A stretch of 64,000 nucleotides of DNA from Tridacna crocea. Taxonomy: Eukaryota; Mollusca; Bivalvia; Cardiida; Cardiidae. Positions 9,821 to 21,215 of the stretch are shown here, one piece after another. The notes beneath the pieces are model-generated. The model worked only from the letters and a program-made list of their open reading frames with translations, ran no database searches and was not told the origin of the DNA. The stretch lies in assembly GCA_943736015.1 (NCBI GenBank), contig OX031070.1, positions 43,796,173-43,860,172 of the forward strand. Reading direction: 5' to 3'. Within the stretch, counting starts at the first letter, position 1. The number at the start of each line of letters is the position of its first letter. The translations under genes and the position numbers were made by a program.

Positions 9821-9857
9821 AAACTGGCTTAAAACAAGTACAGATATGGTATATCTC

Positions 9858-10073
9858 TAACTCTTTACCAACCAGCAAAATTTTAGACCAGTCCAAATTG
9901 AAAGCACTTGCAGATGTAACTCAAAGATTGAAATTTGTTTCTAACAGGAAAGAAAACATTGTGGGAAAAGGAGAAAATGCTGGTTACCAGCATTTTCTCC
10001 TTTTCCCACAATGTTTTCAAAAGGCTTCTAATTCAGGGTTGTAAAAACCAGAAATTGTTTGGTAAAGGGTTAA
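9858..10073 (-). mobile_element. TH-A copy
   Basis: Long arm first, perfect hairpin around 9952-10020, ends GGTAAAGGGTTAA at 10073. Confidence 0.87.
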
Positions 10074-10379
10074 TCAAAATAAGATATTATTATATCATAC
10101 AGCTTCCCCAAACAGTCATTAAGAACCAATATAATTATCTTCCCATTACCCTCCTGAAATATTCATGAATGCTGGGTAATTTCATATATAATATTAGTAC
10201 AAAACCCCAATTTCTTCCACTTTTAACAATTTGTCACCTGAGCACATTTTGTGTTGGTTGGAGAAAAAATATTGATAAAATCCCTCAGAATCCATTCCAT
10301 GACAAAGAGTTTTCATTTTTCTGCTGTTTGCAGTTCTATTGTGTGTCTATTGTTAAAGTAATTTGATCTTTTAAAAAAT

Positions 10380-10958
10380 CAATGATAAAACTTTGGACTT
10401 CTCCAAATTTAAAGCATTTGGATGTGATGAATTAGATGTTAAGTTGTCTAAGAAAAGGGTAGAAAACATTATGGGAAAAGGAGAAAATGCTGGTTACCAA
10501 TGTTTTCAGAAGCCTTCTTAGATGATTGATGATAGATTAATTGTATGTTGTTTGGTACCATTTTAAACATACTTTTGTCTGAATTGAAAGCATTCACAGA
10601 AGACATGAATACATTACTTCAAAGTGTGGAAAATTTTGTGGGAAAAGAATTAGTACTGCTTAGCAGCCTGTTCTTCCTACAATTCCCTAAACGTTTTCAA
10701 AACCTTTTCATTTTTTGGAAGAAATCGCTAACCCTTTACCAAATGCCAAAATTTTGGATTTGTCCAAATTGAAAGCATTTACAGACGTCAAATTAAACGT
10801 AGCTCAGAAATGATGATTTATATCTATGATATGGTAGAAAACATTGTGGTAAAAGGAGAAAATGCTGGTTACCAGCATTTTCTCCTTTTCCCACAATGTT
10901 TCCAAAAGCCATCTCTTTCAGGGTCGCTCAAAGTCTGGATTGTGTGGTGAAGAGTTAA
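10380..10958 (-). mobile_element. Three TH-A copies, two decayed
   Basis: A copy at about 10380-10556 has lost much of its right hairpin arm. One at about 10550-10725 is heavily diverged. The third at 10728-10958 is well preserved, with a perfect hairpin centre. Confidence 0.75.
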
Positions 10959-11044
10959 AGGTGTGGAGAATGTGATTTCAAAGTCAATTTCTGAGTAGTA
11001 CAGTAACTGTGAGTGGTCAGAAATTCAGAATGTTTCTGCCTTAT

Positions 11045-11100
11045 AGGCAGTCAGTGTCAGTTCAAGATCAGACTGCATATTATGTACCATCCTCCCTTGA
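11045..11100. repeat. R1 hairpin remnant
   Basis: GATCAGACTGCAT is preserved on the left, but the right arm is decayed. Confidence 0.45.
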
Positions 11101-11132
11101 TATTGATGTTAGTCACAAAAGGCATATAAAAT

Positions 11133-11361
11133 TTAACCCTTTCCCAAATGACAAATATTTGGACTAGACCAAATTAAAGGCATTTACAGACGACAATTCC
11201 ACTCTTGCTGTAAAGACGATTTCTGTTTATGATAGGGTAGAAAACATTGTAGGAAAAGAAGAAAATGCTGGTTACCAGCATTTTCTCCTTTTCCCACTAT
11301 GTTTTCAAAAGGCTTCTATTCAAGACCTGTAAAAACCAGAGATTGTTTGGGAAAGGGTTAA
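11133..11361 (-). mobile_element. TH-A copy with TH-C-like termini
   Basis: Ends are CCCTTTCCCAAA and TTTGGGAAAGGG as in TH-C, while the hairpin centre is GCTGGTTACCAGC as in TH-A. The copy is intermediate between subfamilies. Confidence 0.8.
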
Positions 11362-11499
11362 GGCATAAAAGAGGCTTGCACTGGTGAAACAGTGAAAAAG
11401 TCACTGATGACACATCTATTCTCACAGTGTAACAGATGGTGTATATAATCATATACATATAAAATAATCATTATGCGCCATACTCTGGCAAGAGGAGGC

Positions 11500-11640
11500 T
11501 TAATGCATTTACAAAAAGTTTAAACTATATCAGCCGGCGTAAATTGCACAGGCTGACATGGGTCAAAACTTTTCGCTACTTGGAACTTTTTTGCATGTCA
11601 AAGGACCAGTCTATTAGGTGGTTGTTCTATAAAAATGGAT
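11500..11640. repeat. Hairpin repeat with CAGGCTGAC core
   Basis: CAGCC...GCACAGGCTGAC forms a short inverted repeat followed by TTTTCGCT and a TTGCATG...AAAGGACC tail. The same signature recurs at 28465-28560 and in the R3 elements. Confidence 0.5.
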
Positions 11641-11669
11641 TTTACGGTTTAATAATTTTGAGGACTTGT

Positions 11670-12058
11670 TCAGACGGATTAGACCTGTGTAATGCACTTC
11701 AGGTGAACATGGGGTAAAAATTCTACTTGGCTGAAAAATAAGGATAAATAAGGATTTATGCAGAAATAATAATTTTGCACATTTCTAACGAATCAGAAAT
11801 TCTGTTTATGTCTATCTCGAAATTATTTTTTGATACTTTTGTAACTTTTCCGAAAAGGGAGGTAATTAGTATCTCTTTTTGAATTGAGAATATAGTGGTT
11901 TTAGATTTATAAATGATAATTCAAAGAAGGAAAAAAAAAAATGGAAAAAAATGAATCGGTGAAAGTAGTTCAATAATACTCATTTTTCATTATAGCTTAT
12001 TTTGCATGATGATATTTTAGTGAAAATAGCTGTTTCCATTACACAGGTCTTACCTTAA
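11670..12058. mobile_element. R2 element, left end decayed
   Basis: About 385 bp matching 43004-43393 along its length (AAGGATAAATAAGGATT, CATTTCTAA-GAATCAGAAATT, TTAGATTTATAAATGATAATTC). The right end is CACAGGTCTTACC followed by TTAA at 12055-12058, and the next TH-B copy uses that same TTAA. Confidence 0.8.
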
Positions 12059-12266
12059 CCCTTTACCAAATAAGGCATTTCTGTGGTATCTCTAATTGAC
12101 CCTAGATAAAAGCAAGGATGAAACTGTTTCTTATGTGTATATGACACCTTTTGATAGCATAGAAAACATTGTGACAAAAGGTGAAATTGCTCATGATGCC
12201 ACAATGTTTTCCAAAGGTTCCTACAAGCAATGTGTAGAAATGAGTATCTGTGTAGTAAAGGGTTAA
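12055..12266 (-). mobile_element. TH-B MITE copy
   Basis: Long TH-B arm first (GGCATTTCTGTGGTATCTC), then a hairpin shortened to one arm plus GCTCATGATG, then the short arm, ending GTAAAGGGTTAA. Its left TTAA is shared with the R2 element. Confidence 0.8.
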
Positions 12267-12278
12267 CCCTTTACCGGG

Positions 12279-12509
12279 TTAACCCTTTACCAGACAACAA
12301 AATTTTAGCTCTGTCCAAACTGAAAGTATTTGCAGTCGACAATTTCAATGTGGCTCAAATGGTGCAATTGTTTCTTTGATAAGGTAGAAAACGTTGTGGG
12401 AAAAAGGAGAAAATGCTGGTTACCAGCATTTTCTCCTTTTCCCACAATGTTTTCAAAAGGTTTCTTTTCCAGGGGCATCAAAAGTAGGGATTGAGTGGTA
12501 AAGGGTTAA
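12279..12509 (-). mobile_element. TH-A copy of the 'CTCAAATGGTGCAA' variant
   Basis: Bounded by TTAA at 12279 and 12506. The long arm carries a variant segment (ATGTGGCTCAAATGGTG) that also occurs at 21216 and at the nested locus 27276, where it serves as the empty-site reference. A 16-bp duplication of the terminus precedes it (12263-12278). Confidence 0.87.
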
Positions 12510-12653
12510 ATACATTAGAGATGCATCAAACCCCTTTTTGTCAGAGCATGGCTCAATATAGGTATATTGATATGTTCTTAATGATCCCTCGTCGTTCAAG
12601 AAATCGGTAGCTTATGAGTAAACGTGTTACCTAGCAACTTCATGACCTTGACA

Positions 12654-13090
12654 TTAACCCTTTACCTCACAATCCGGAGTTTTAACGACCCTAAGAAAGA
12701 AGTCTTTTGAAAGCATTGTGGGAAAAGGAAAAAAATGTTTTCTAACCCTGCTGGAAACAAATTTCAAGTTTTGGGTTACGTTTTTTGTTGTCGTCAATGC
12801 AAGTGCTTTCATTTTGGACCTGGGTAAAATTAAATCTCATAAATATATACTAACAGTATGACCCTTTACTACACATTGACGACTGTTAAGGACCCTGAGA
12901 AAGAAGCCTTTGGAAAACATTGTGGGAAAAGGACAAAATGCTGGTAACCTGAGCTGATCATTTTCTCCCTTATCCCACGTTTTCTACCCTTCACAAAACA
13001 ATTTCAAATTTTCAGTCACTTTTATTTTGTTGTCTGCAAATGCTTTCGATTTGGACAAGCTTAAAATCTTGTTGTTTGGTAATGAGTTAA
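12654..13090 (+). mobile_element. Two TH-A copies, one with deleted hairpin
   Basis: In 12654-12835 most of the hairpin is deleted: GTGGGAAAAGG runs straight into ATGTTTTC. The copy at 12858-13090 has a disturbed hairpin centre (GGTAACCTGAGCTGATC). Confidence 0.75.
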
Positions 13091-13349
13091 CCAACCTTCC
13101 TTGTTGAGCCTAGTGCAAGTTTGAAACCTAAAGATCGAGTGACTCCCTGCACCTTGAGTCAATTATCTTTCACAGGATTGATGATTGTTATTGCAGCAGG
13201 GTTCAGTCGTCTTTCACCGTAGAACATTATTAACTCAATGATGCTTATGTGGGAAAGCAGCCTGTGACAAAGTCCGATAATAGAAAACTACATGAAAGCA
13301 TAAATATGTGCACCGTACACATGATATAACTGAATTAATGTTGAAGTCA

Positions 13350-13980
13350 GCATTAACCCTGACGATCCTGAACAAGCCAATGCTGGAAACCAGCATTTCT
13401 CTTTTCCAAATAGGTGTTTTTACCTTGCCAGAGAGTGAAACCCATCCTGTAAGCCACATAAAAATTGTCCTCTGAGAATTTAATGTTTCAAATTTGAACA
13501 ACTCTACACTTTTGTTGTGTGGTAAATATTTAACCCTGAACCATAGAATCTGGATTTTTAGAAATGACTCTTGAGAAGTTTTTTTGTTTTCTCCTGCAGT
13601 TGCAAATGCTTTCAATCCTGTCACCTCCAAAATTTCGTTGTTTGGTGAAAGAGGTGGACACCAGGCAAACAAACAAGAAACAAACCTTACCTGGTCAGGT
13701 GTGGTAATTCGTAAGGCAAACTATCTCTGCTTACATTAAAGATCATTTTTATCCACTGTAACATTACATCCACCCATGAAGAGCCATGACAAGATAAAAC
13801 ACTAATATACATTTTTTCCAAGTCGTTAATCACCCAAATTCACCCTTGTTTCCATGCTAAGTATTCTCCCTTGCATATCACAAGTTTTCAAAATCTCGAA
13901 GTACAGAGCTATCAAAAGCTGTACAGAAGAAGGAGAAGGTTGGTAACCAGCTTTTCCTATTTTTCGCACAATGATATTTA
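13350..13980. mobile_element. Decayed TH remnants
   Basis: Recognisable pieces are GCTGGAAACCAGC near 13390, a GTTGTGTGGTAAATATTTAA end near 13530, another long-arm end near 13640, and GGTTGGTAACCAGC near 13940. The sequence between 13680 and 13890 shows nothing recognisable. Confidence 0.5.
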
Positions 13981-14070
13981 CTCTATAAAAAATTCAAATA
14001 CTTAAGCCATTTTTGATATGTCATATTATTATGCTTTGAAAAGGTTTAGAATTTTCTTCACCTTGCACAC

Positions 14071-14747
14071 TTAACTCTTTACCGAACGACAAAATTTTTA
14101 GACAGTCCAAACTGAAAACTTTAATTTGCAGATGACAAATGCTATGATGTTCCACAACTAGATTCTTCACCGAAATGGCAAACACATTGAAGAGAAAGGG
14201 AAAAATACTGCTTAAGAGCAATTTTCTCCTTTTTCCAAAATGTTTTCAAAAGCCTTCTGTCTTTGGGTTTTTGAAACTATGGTCTATGCGGTATAGTCTT
14301 AATCCTTTACAATCCCTGGTTTTTATGACCCTGAGATAGGAGTCCTTTGAAAACATTGCGGGAAAAGGAGAAAATGCTGGTAACCAGCATTTTCTCCTTT
14401 TCCCACAAGGTTTTCTTTCCTGCTGGAAACAAATTTCAACTTTTGAGTTACATGTATTATATCATCTGTAAGCGCTTTTAATTTGGACCAGTCTAAAATT
14501 TTCTCATTTGGTAAAGGGTTAACACATTACCAAATGATAATATTCAAGGCTTTTCCAACTCAAAAGCATTTTTGCAGACAACAAAATAAAAGTGGCAAAA
14601 ATTTGAAATTTGTTTTGTGAGGGTAGAAAACATTGTTTGAAAAGGAGAAAATGCTGGTTACCAGCATTTTCTCCTTTTCCCACAATGTTTCCAGAAGGCT
14701 TCCTTCTCAGGGTTGTTGAAAGTCGGGATTGTGTGGTAAAGAGTTAA
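14071..14747. mobile_element. Chain of three TH-A copies sharing TTAA junctions
   Basis: 14071-14302 (-, decayed), 14299-14522 (+) and 14519-14747 (-). Adjacent copies share a single TTAA at 14299-14302 and at 14519-14522. The second and third keep good hairpins. Confidence 0.87.
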
Positions 14748-14779
14748 TCCTCTCTTATGTAATCATTATGAGATTTTGG

Positions 14780-15119
14780 TTTTTCCCACTTCGATCCTTT
14801 AACAAAGAAGCCCCTTAGATCTGTCACCTTGAGAACGAAGCCTTTTGAAAACAGCATGAGAAAAGAGAAAACACTGGTAACCAGCATGAGTGTGACATTT
14901 TTCTGGTCTTGCGAAGGGTCTTGATACCCTTTAAGCAAAAAAAGATGGCAAAATCACTAGTAACCAGCATGTTCTCTTTTCCCACAATGTTTTCAACTCT
15001 TCCAAAGTCAAGTCCAAAGTCCAAAGTCAAGTTTCAATTTTTGAGTATCAGTTATTTTGTTGTCTGCAAATGCTCTAAATCTGGACTAGCCTAAAATTTT
15101 GTTGTTTGGAACAGGGTCA
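14780..15119 (+). mobile_element. TH-A copy with an internal insert
   Basis: The short arm, left hairpin arm and ACCAGCATG are interrupted by about 70 bp before GTAACCAGCATG resumes. The long arm follows and ends in a decayed GTTTGGAACAGGG. CAAAGTCAAGTC is locally triplicated near 15005. Confidence 0.6.
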
Positions 15120-15248
15120 AATTTGCTACCTTTACATAGGATTCTTTTTATTCAAAATACAATGGTATGTAATGGTAGGTAAAACTTTATACATATTTAC
15201 AGGATATATATTTTATTATGTTTAACCCTTTACTACACTATACTGACT

Positions 15249-16131
15249 TTAACCCTTTATCCCGTAAGGCATTTCTACGGTATTTCTAATGACCCTAAAT
15301 AACAGCAAGGATGAAGCCGTTTTTTATATGTATAGGACACCTTTGGATAGCACAGAAGTCAGAAAACATTGTGACAACAGGTGAAATTGCTCGTCACGAG
15401 CAATTTCACCTTTTGCCACAATGTTTTCCAAAGGCTCCTACAAGCCATGCGTAGAAACGAGTATCTATAGAGTAAAGGGTTAAAAGATCCAGAACTTGAG
15501 GAGGGCTTCTGAAAACATTGTGAGAAAAGAAGAAAATGCTTAGATAACCAGCATTTTCTCCTTTCCCCACAATGTTTTCTACCTTATCAAAAAGAAATTC
15601 CATCATTCAGATCACATTTAAATTGTTAACTGCAAATTCTTTCTTCAAGTTCAACGAGTCAAATTTTGTTCTTGTGTGCATATGGGTTAACCCTTAACCA
15701 CACAATCCCAACTTTTAACTACTCTCAGAAAGAAACCTTTTGAAAACATTGTGAGAAAAGGAGAAAATGCTGATAACCAGCATTTTCTCCTTTTCCCACA
15801 TTGTTTTCCATCCTGCTGGAAACAAATTTCAATTTCTGAGTTACATTTATTTTTTGGCCTGCAGGTGCTTTCGATTTGGACCAGTCTAAAATTTTGTCAT
15901 TTGGTAAAGAGTTAAACCTTTACCACATGACAGTATTTCAGTCTTGTCAATATTGATGGGATCTTTTACAGACAACAATTTAAATGCTTTTCAAAGTAAT
16001 TGTCCTCGATTAGGTAAGAAACTTAGTGAGAAAAGGGGAAAATGCTGGTTACCAGTATTTTCTCATTTTCCCACAATGTTTTATGAAAAGCTGCCAGCTA
16101 CAGTTGTCAAAACTGGATTGTTTGGTACTGA
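15249..16131. mobile_element. Chain of four TH copies (B, A, A, A)
   Basis: TH-B (-) at 15249-15483 with an intact GCTCGTCACGAGC centre, TH-A (+) 15480-15690, TH-A (+) 15687-15915 and TH-A (-) 15912-16131. Each junction is a single shared TTAA. The last copy has lost its right TTAA. Confidence 0.87.
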
Positions 16132-16164
16132 CTGAGAATACAAATGACTGATTTATAAAAAGAT

Positions 16165-16380
16165 GGGGGTGGGGGTGGGGGTTGGGGTGGGTAATTTAAG
16201 GTCCCTCAAATCCGTTTTAAACAATCACTTATTTTGATTATGACCCTCTGGTATTTTAACACCACTTCAACATAATTTCTGTTACCGGTATATTCTGATG
16301 GCCAGTGCACCTATCCATGTTTTCCTAGAGTTACTTTAACCAGTAACACCCCCCCCCCCCAATATTCTTATATTCTTTCC
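16165..16380. repeat. G-rich run and C-run microsatellites
   Basis: A (GGGGGT)n-type run at 16165-16195 and a run of C at about 16350-16360. Confidence 0.8.
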
Positions 16381-16560
16381 AAGCTGCTAGTTAATTGCTT
16401 TCCCTCATATCCACCATGGAAACAATAGTCAGCTGTGAGAGAAGAATGAATCCTGTCACAAATATTCTTTCCAACTTCCAAGCCATCGGCTACGTTCCCA
16501 CACAACCATCTTAGAAACAATGGTCGGCATTGAAACAGAAACGAATCCTGGATAAAATCC
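16240..16560 (-). mobile_element. SINE-4 remnant
   Basis: CAATATTCTT...CTTTCCAAGC, CCATGGAAACAATAGTCAGC and TGTGAGAGAAGAATGAAT match the bodies at 33920-34200 and 53890-54115. Part of the body is duplicated and the tRNA-like head is missing. Confidence 0.55.
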
Positions 16561-16580
16561 GATCAGTAGATTTCGTTTTA

Positions 16581-16782
16581 TTAACTCTTTACCAAACAAC
16601 AAAATTCTTGACTGATCCAAATGAAGGCAGCTGTAGACAACAAAATAAAAGTGAGGGTAGAAAACATTGTGGGAAAAGGAGAAAATGCTGGTTATTCTTT
16701 CTCAGGGTTATCAAAAGTAGGGATTGACTGTGGCTTCTACCTCGGGCTCGTCAAAAGTCGTCATTGTGTTGTAAAGGGTTAA
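16581..16782 (-). mobile_element. TH-A copy lacking its right hairpin arm
   Basis: Long arm and left hairpin arm are present. After GCTGGTTA the sequence jumps to the short arm, which appears twice in diverged form. Ends in TTAA 16779-16782, shared with the next copy. Confidence 0.75.
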
Positions 16783-17007
16783 CCCATTACCACACAATCC
16801 CTACTTTTGACTACCCTGAGAAAGAAGCCTTTTGAAAACACTGTGGGAAAAGGAGAAAATGCTGGTAACCAGCATTTTCTCCTTTTCCCACAGTGTTTTC
16901 TACCCTTCCCAGAGCAAATTTCAATTTTTCAGTCACTTTTATTTTGTCGTCTACAAATGCTTTCAATTTGGACCAGTCTAAAATTTTCTCGTGTGGTAAA
17001 GGGTTAA
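16779..17007 (+). mobile_element. Reference TH-A copy
   Basis: Structure: TTAA; a short arm of about 50 bp starting CCCATTACCACACAATCCC; a perfect 67-bp palindrome at 16834-16900 with 33-bp arms around a single central base; a long arm of about 100 bp containing GTCTACAAATGCTTTCAATT; GGTAAAGGG; TTAA. No coding capacity. The hairpin carries CACTGTGGG and CCCACAGTG, the complementary change from the common CATTGTGGG and CCCACAATG. Ends fit a piggyBac-type MITE, which is an inference. Confidence 0.92.
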
Positions 17008-17479
17008 AGCAGTATTAAAACTTTCGGGACAACTCTTATACACTCAAATGAACACCAATAATTCTGTATTTCCCCAAATCAACTGACAAATTTTATGGGA
17101 ATATTATCCTCATCTCTTTTACCAGACAATAAAAACATCACTACAATCTAATTTTTCAAGCGTCTGGATATTGTCGTCTGGATATTGTGAGAGGGTCTAG
17201 AGTTGTTTTCTTTTCAATGGAACTCCCAGTTTCCATTTGTCATGCTCTTTGACTTTCCTAGTAAATTCTAGAATAACAGTGTTCCTGATTTATCAGGTTT
17301 ACTGGTACCCCGTCTCATGAGAAATAAAGTATTGAATGTTCTACACCGAGTTTTGACCTTTAGGGTGAGAAATAGGTAAATTGGAATCTATTCAGTGTGT
17401 TAATGGAAATTGAACTGAGAAAGTGTCAACTATTTACAAAAGTATGAAATTTTAGACTAGTTTAAATTGAAAGCATCAA
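17008..17479. other. Unassigned spacer
   Basis: AT-rich, with no ORF or terminal repeats I can recognise. Confidence 0.35.
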
Positions 17480-17925
17480 CTTTTAACACACAATTACCAC
17501 TTTTGATGAAGCCTTTCGAAAAATTCGTGAGAAAAGAAGAAAATGCTGGTGACCAGCATTTTCTCCTTTTCCCACAAAATTTTCTTGACTGATAAAGGGG
17601 TAATTGCAGGTGACAAAATTTTGAAGTAACCTAAATAATGATTTTTATTGACGAAAGGGTAGAAAAAATTGTGGGAAAGGGAGAAAATGCTGGTTACCAA
17701 CACTTTCACCCTTTTCCTAAATGTTTCAACCCTTTTCCACACAATGATGACTTTTGAAGACCCTGTGTTAAAAGCCTTTTGAAAAGATTGTGGGAATAGG
17801 AGAAAATGCTGGTAACCAACATTTTATCCTTCTTCCCCCAAGGTTTTCTAGGAAAATTTTGATTTTTCAGTCACATTTATGTTGTGTGCAAATGCTTTCA
17901 ATTTGGACCAGTCTGTAAGTTAACA
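17480..17925. mobile_element. Cluster of three diverged TH-A copies
   Basis: Hairpins near 17520-17585, 17655-17725 and 17780-17850. Their outer ends are mostly decayed. Confidence 0.7.
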
Positions 17926-18180
17926 TGGCCTCTTTCTCAGGATCATTAAAATTGCCATGATATTTGGTAAACAGGGAAACCATCAAAGTATATTTGACAT
18001 AGTTACATTTATGTCCCTTTTTTTTGACTCCGAAATTTCATCAATTATCACAACTGCAGTGGAGTCTCGACACCCTCTTGTCATGCTCTTATTTCATTTA
18101 CACTGTAGTTTAATCCATTGCAGCCATCCTGTAATTTCTTCCACCAGTACATGTATTTCACTCAATGGAGGCCATTCCTG
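17926..18180. other. Unassigned, apparently unique sequence
   Basis: A short open frame exists on +, but its composition and lack of motifs do not support a gene. Confidence 0.3.
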
Positions 18181-18570
18181 TCAATCAAATCATCTCCCTG
18201 ACTGAAGGTCATTATCTCCCACTAGATGGCATTCTACAAAAACTCATCTATCTAATTTGAGCATCCTGGGTACACAGGACCGGACCAAATTTCTACGCGA
18301 CAACTGTTAACTCTGAATTTCAAACTAAAATAAACATATACTCAATAAAACGCTACCTGGTGCGATTCACTTAGCTATGATCAGCAGTTTAGAGAAAGAT
18401 GGAGCTAAAACAGGCCTGATTTTTCCTCAAATGTATTGAAAAAAGCCATTTTCTCTATTGCTACTTTATAGCGAGTATTATTACAGTCCCCCGATAGCGG
18501 GGAGAGTGATGCGTCATATAAGACAGGTTGAATCTTCAAAGAATATGACATGCGTAGAAGGTAAACAAAT
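18180..18570 (+). repeat. R4 dispersed repeat
   Basis: Contains GAGCATCCTGGGTACA, AACGCTACCTGGTG, GATCAGCAG and GATGCGTCATATAAGACAG, then GAATATGACATGCG. The same order of blocks occurs at 20315-20640 (minus), 46290-46470 (right half) and 46905-47235. Confidence 0.75.
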
Positions 18571-19105
18571 ATTAACATAGTGATCCTTTCACCTGTATTC
18601 CTTTCTTTTTATCTTGGTTCCCTTGGGGATGTTGCGATAGTTATAATGATGATTTATAATGTATGTTTATAGTCCACATGTACTGTAATTCAAATCGAAT
18701 TCTTTTCTTAATCACCAGGAACTCTGTATATATATCGATTTGTAAAACAGTCAAACTAGATTTCCATGAAATATTGTTTCAGGAAAATAGCTGTTCAGTG
18801 CTAGAAAATCAAGGATAAAATCCAAGTAATTCCCTAATCAGGACCAATGTAGTACTGGAGAACAATCAAGGGAAATAACTGAAGAATGGTCCTCATATTC
18901 TGTACAATCCAATGGCTGCACTCCTGCATCATCATCATCATCATCAAAACAGTGGGTAAAGGGGCAAAAACGAGTGTGTTGGTTCAATAGCTAAATTGTT
19001 CAATAATATCAACAGTTTGATTGCAGATCAACAGAGTTCTATCTGTCTTTCTAACGACCTTATTTATAATTCATGATCACAAAACTTCATTATCAATATT
19101 CATTA
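18571..19105. other. Unassigned spacer with an ATC microsatellite
   Basis: A short (ATC)n run lies at about 18929-18946. No genes or terminal repeats seen. Confidence 0.4.
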
Positions 19106-19240
19106 ATTTTTTACCTCACAATGTCGACTCTTGACGCTCCTGGAAAAGAAGCCTTTTGAAAATATCGTGGGAAAAGAAGAAAATGCTGGTAACCAGCATT
19201 TTCTTCTTTTCCCACAATGTTTTCTACTCTATCAAAGAAC
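19106..19240 (+). mobile_element. TH-A copy truncated after the hairpin
   Basis: The hairpin has GAAG on the left arm and CTTC on the right arm where other copies have GGAG and CTCC, a matched change. The long arm is missing after 19240. Confidence 0.78.
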
Positions 19241-19479
19241 TAGAAGGCCCTGAAGGGCCTGAATATGCTCTACTGGCAGAGAATTGAATTTTGCATTTAT
19301 GGTAGCATACATTATGAATTCATGATACAGAAAGACAAAAAAACACACAAATGTGTTCTTGCAACTAAAATTCGTGAAAATCTGACAAGAAATGCAGATT
19401 TTAATGCATAAACAAGAATTGGTAATTTTCAACTTGAAATGGCTACTTTTAGGTTTTAGCGTATTTTTGCACAGCTCTA

Positions 19480-19891
19480 CAATGTTGCTTTACCGGATGA
19501 AAAATTTTAGAGATGCCCAACTTGAAAGCATTTGCAGATGACTATTTAACCTTTTACTACACAAGCACAAGTTATAAAGACCTAAAAGAAGAAAGAAGGC
19601 TATTGAAAAAGGCATTTTTTTTCAAGGTCCATAAATATTTGAATGAATTCATGAATGGTTTAATTCATTACCATACCACAATCTTATAGACTGTCCAAAT
19701 TGAAAGCATTTGCAGACGCCAAAATAAAAGTGACTGAAAATTTGAAATTTGTATAAATGAATGGTAGAAGCATTGCGGGAAAAGGAGAAAATGCTGGTTA
19801 CCAGCATTTTCTCCTTTTCCCAAAATGTTTTCTAAAGGCTTGGCTTTTTCTCAGGGGCGTCAAAAGTAGGGACTGTATGGCACAGAGTTAA
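19480..19891 (-). mobile_element. TH fragments and one TH-A copy
   Basis: Two arm fragments (19480-19545 and 19549-19640) precede a full - copy at 19660-19891 with a good hairpin around 19765-19830. Confidence 0.75.
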
Positions 19892-20136
19892 AATGCAGCT
19901 TTCAACATTGTTCCAGTCATATTAATATCCTACATATTCATTTCTTTCCTGGCTTTCACCAGTACTTGGCTAAGGCTCTGTACATAGCGCTTTACCCAAG
20001 GAAACTCCCACAAAAAAACCCAGTGCCTTCAGTAAAGGCTCCTACCCAAGGTCTCCTGAATGGGAGTCCCTATATTTTTCAACCGAGTCCCTTTTGAACC
20101 CAAGGGTTGATCAAAACTTAGTTCTGTGTGGTAAAG

Positions 20137-20312
20137 GTTAACCCTACAGAGATGACAAAACTTTTACTATGCCAAACTGAAAATATTGGCAAATGACAAG
20201 TTCAATAAGGTTCAAATGATGGACTTTGTCTTTTATTGATCATAAACTATTGTGGGAAAAGGAGGAATTTTCTTTTTTTCCCACAATGTTTTTAAAGGGC
20301 TTCTTCATTGTC
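20137..20312 (-). mobile_element. TH-A remnant with shortened hairpin
   Basis: GTGGGAAAAGGAGGAATTTTC runs into TTTTTTTCCCACAATG, so the hairpin centre is deleted. Confidence 0.6.
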
Positions 20313-20314
20313 TG

Positions 20315-20640
20315 CGCATGTCATATTCTTTGAAGATTTGACCTCACAGTCTTATACTGCGCATCACCCATTCCCCGATACTTGGGAAAAGTAGGGCTTA
20401 AAATGAATCAAAACCCAAGCCTGTAGAGACTGTTTTAATGAATGGCTGGTGCATAGGTTACCTGCGAGCTGATCATGACTGAATAAATTGCACCTGGTAG
20501 CATTTTACTGCATAAACGTTTATTTCATTTTGAAATTCAAAGTAATGGTTGTCGTTTTGAAAATTTACTCCGCTTATGTACCCAGGATGCCCATATTTGA
20601 TGTGTATAATGTAGAATGCCATCTAGCTTGAGATAACGAA
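20315..20640 (-). repeat. R4 dispersed repeat, full-length
   Basis: Reverse-complement match to 46905-47235 across nearly the whole unit, including TGCACCAGCCATT and GCCCTACTTTTCCC when read on the minus strand. Confidence 0.75.
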
Positions 20641-20989
20641 GGCTTCTTCCTCTTGTTAACTTGCGATTGTGTGGTAGTGGGCCAAAAGCTGTTGGACTGT
20701 GTAAATTATAGATTTTTATCAAAATATCAGACTGTGTCCTTGTTTTTTGTCCCAAGATGACCTTTAAACTGACTGCCAAAAATTCCAACATCTTGGCAAA
20801 TTTTCATGATTTTTAACTTTTTACATACAATCGGACTCTTAATGATATACTCCCACTATTTATGGCTCAATCCCTACTTTTACTCTTTCACTTCTGATTA
20901 AATGAATTACATTTTTCCAGTCTAAAAATACTAGTTCATTTCCTCTGCATGATCTGGCAACTATTGGGTCATAACCTAGAACACAGGAG

Positions 20990-21056
20990 TGGACAGTGTC
21001 GATCAGAGATCAGACTGCATGTTCTGTGCAGTCTGATCTTGATCTACACTGTCCAC
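20990..21056. repeat. R1 hairpin
   Basis: GGACAGTGTCGATCAGAGATC...GATCTTGATCTACACTGTCC: arms of about 30 bp around CATGTTCTGTGC. Confidence 0.8.
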
Positions 21057-21089
21057 AAAAGGTTTTGATGTTATCTATGGTATGGAAAG

Positions 21090-21210
21090 AGATAACAATC
21101 CATAAGTAGATAGCTTTTGAAAATACTATTAGGGAAAAGACAAAAACTGCTGGTAACCAGCATTTATTCCTTTTCACACCCCGATTTATGCCAAATCAAA
21201 CAGAGAAATC
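21090..21210 (+). mobile_element. TH-A fragment
   Basis: Short arm and hairpin only, diverged; the centre GCTGGTAACCAGC is intact. Confidence 0.6.
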
Positions 21211-21215
21211 ATTAT

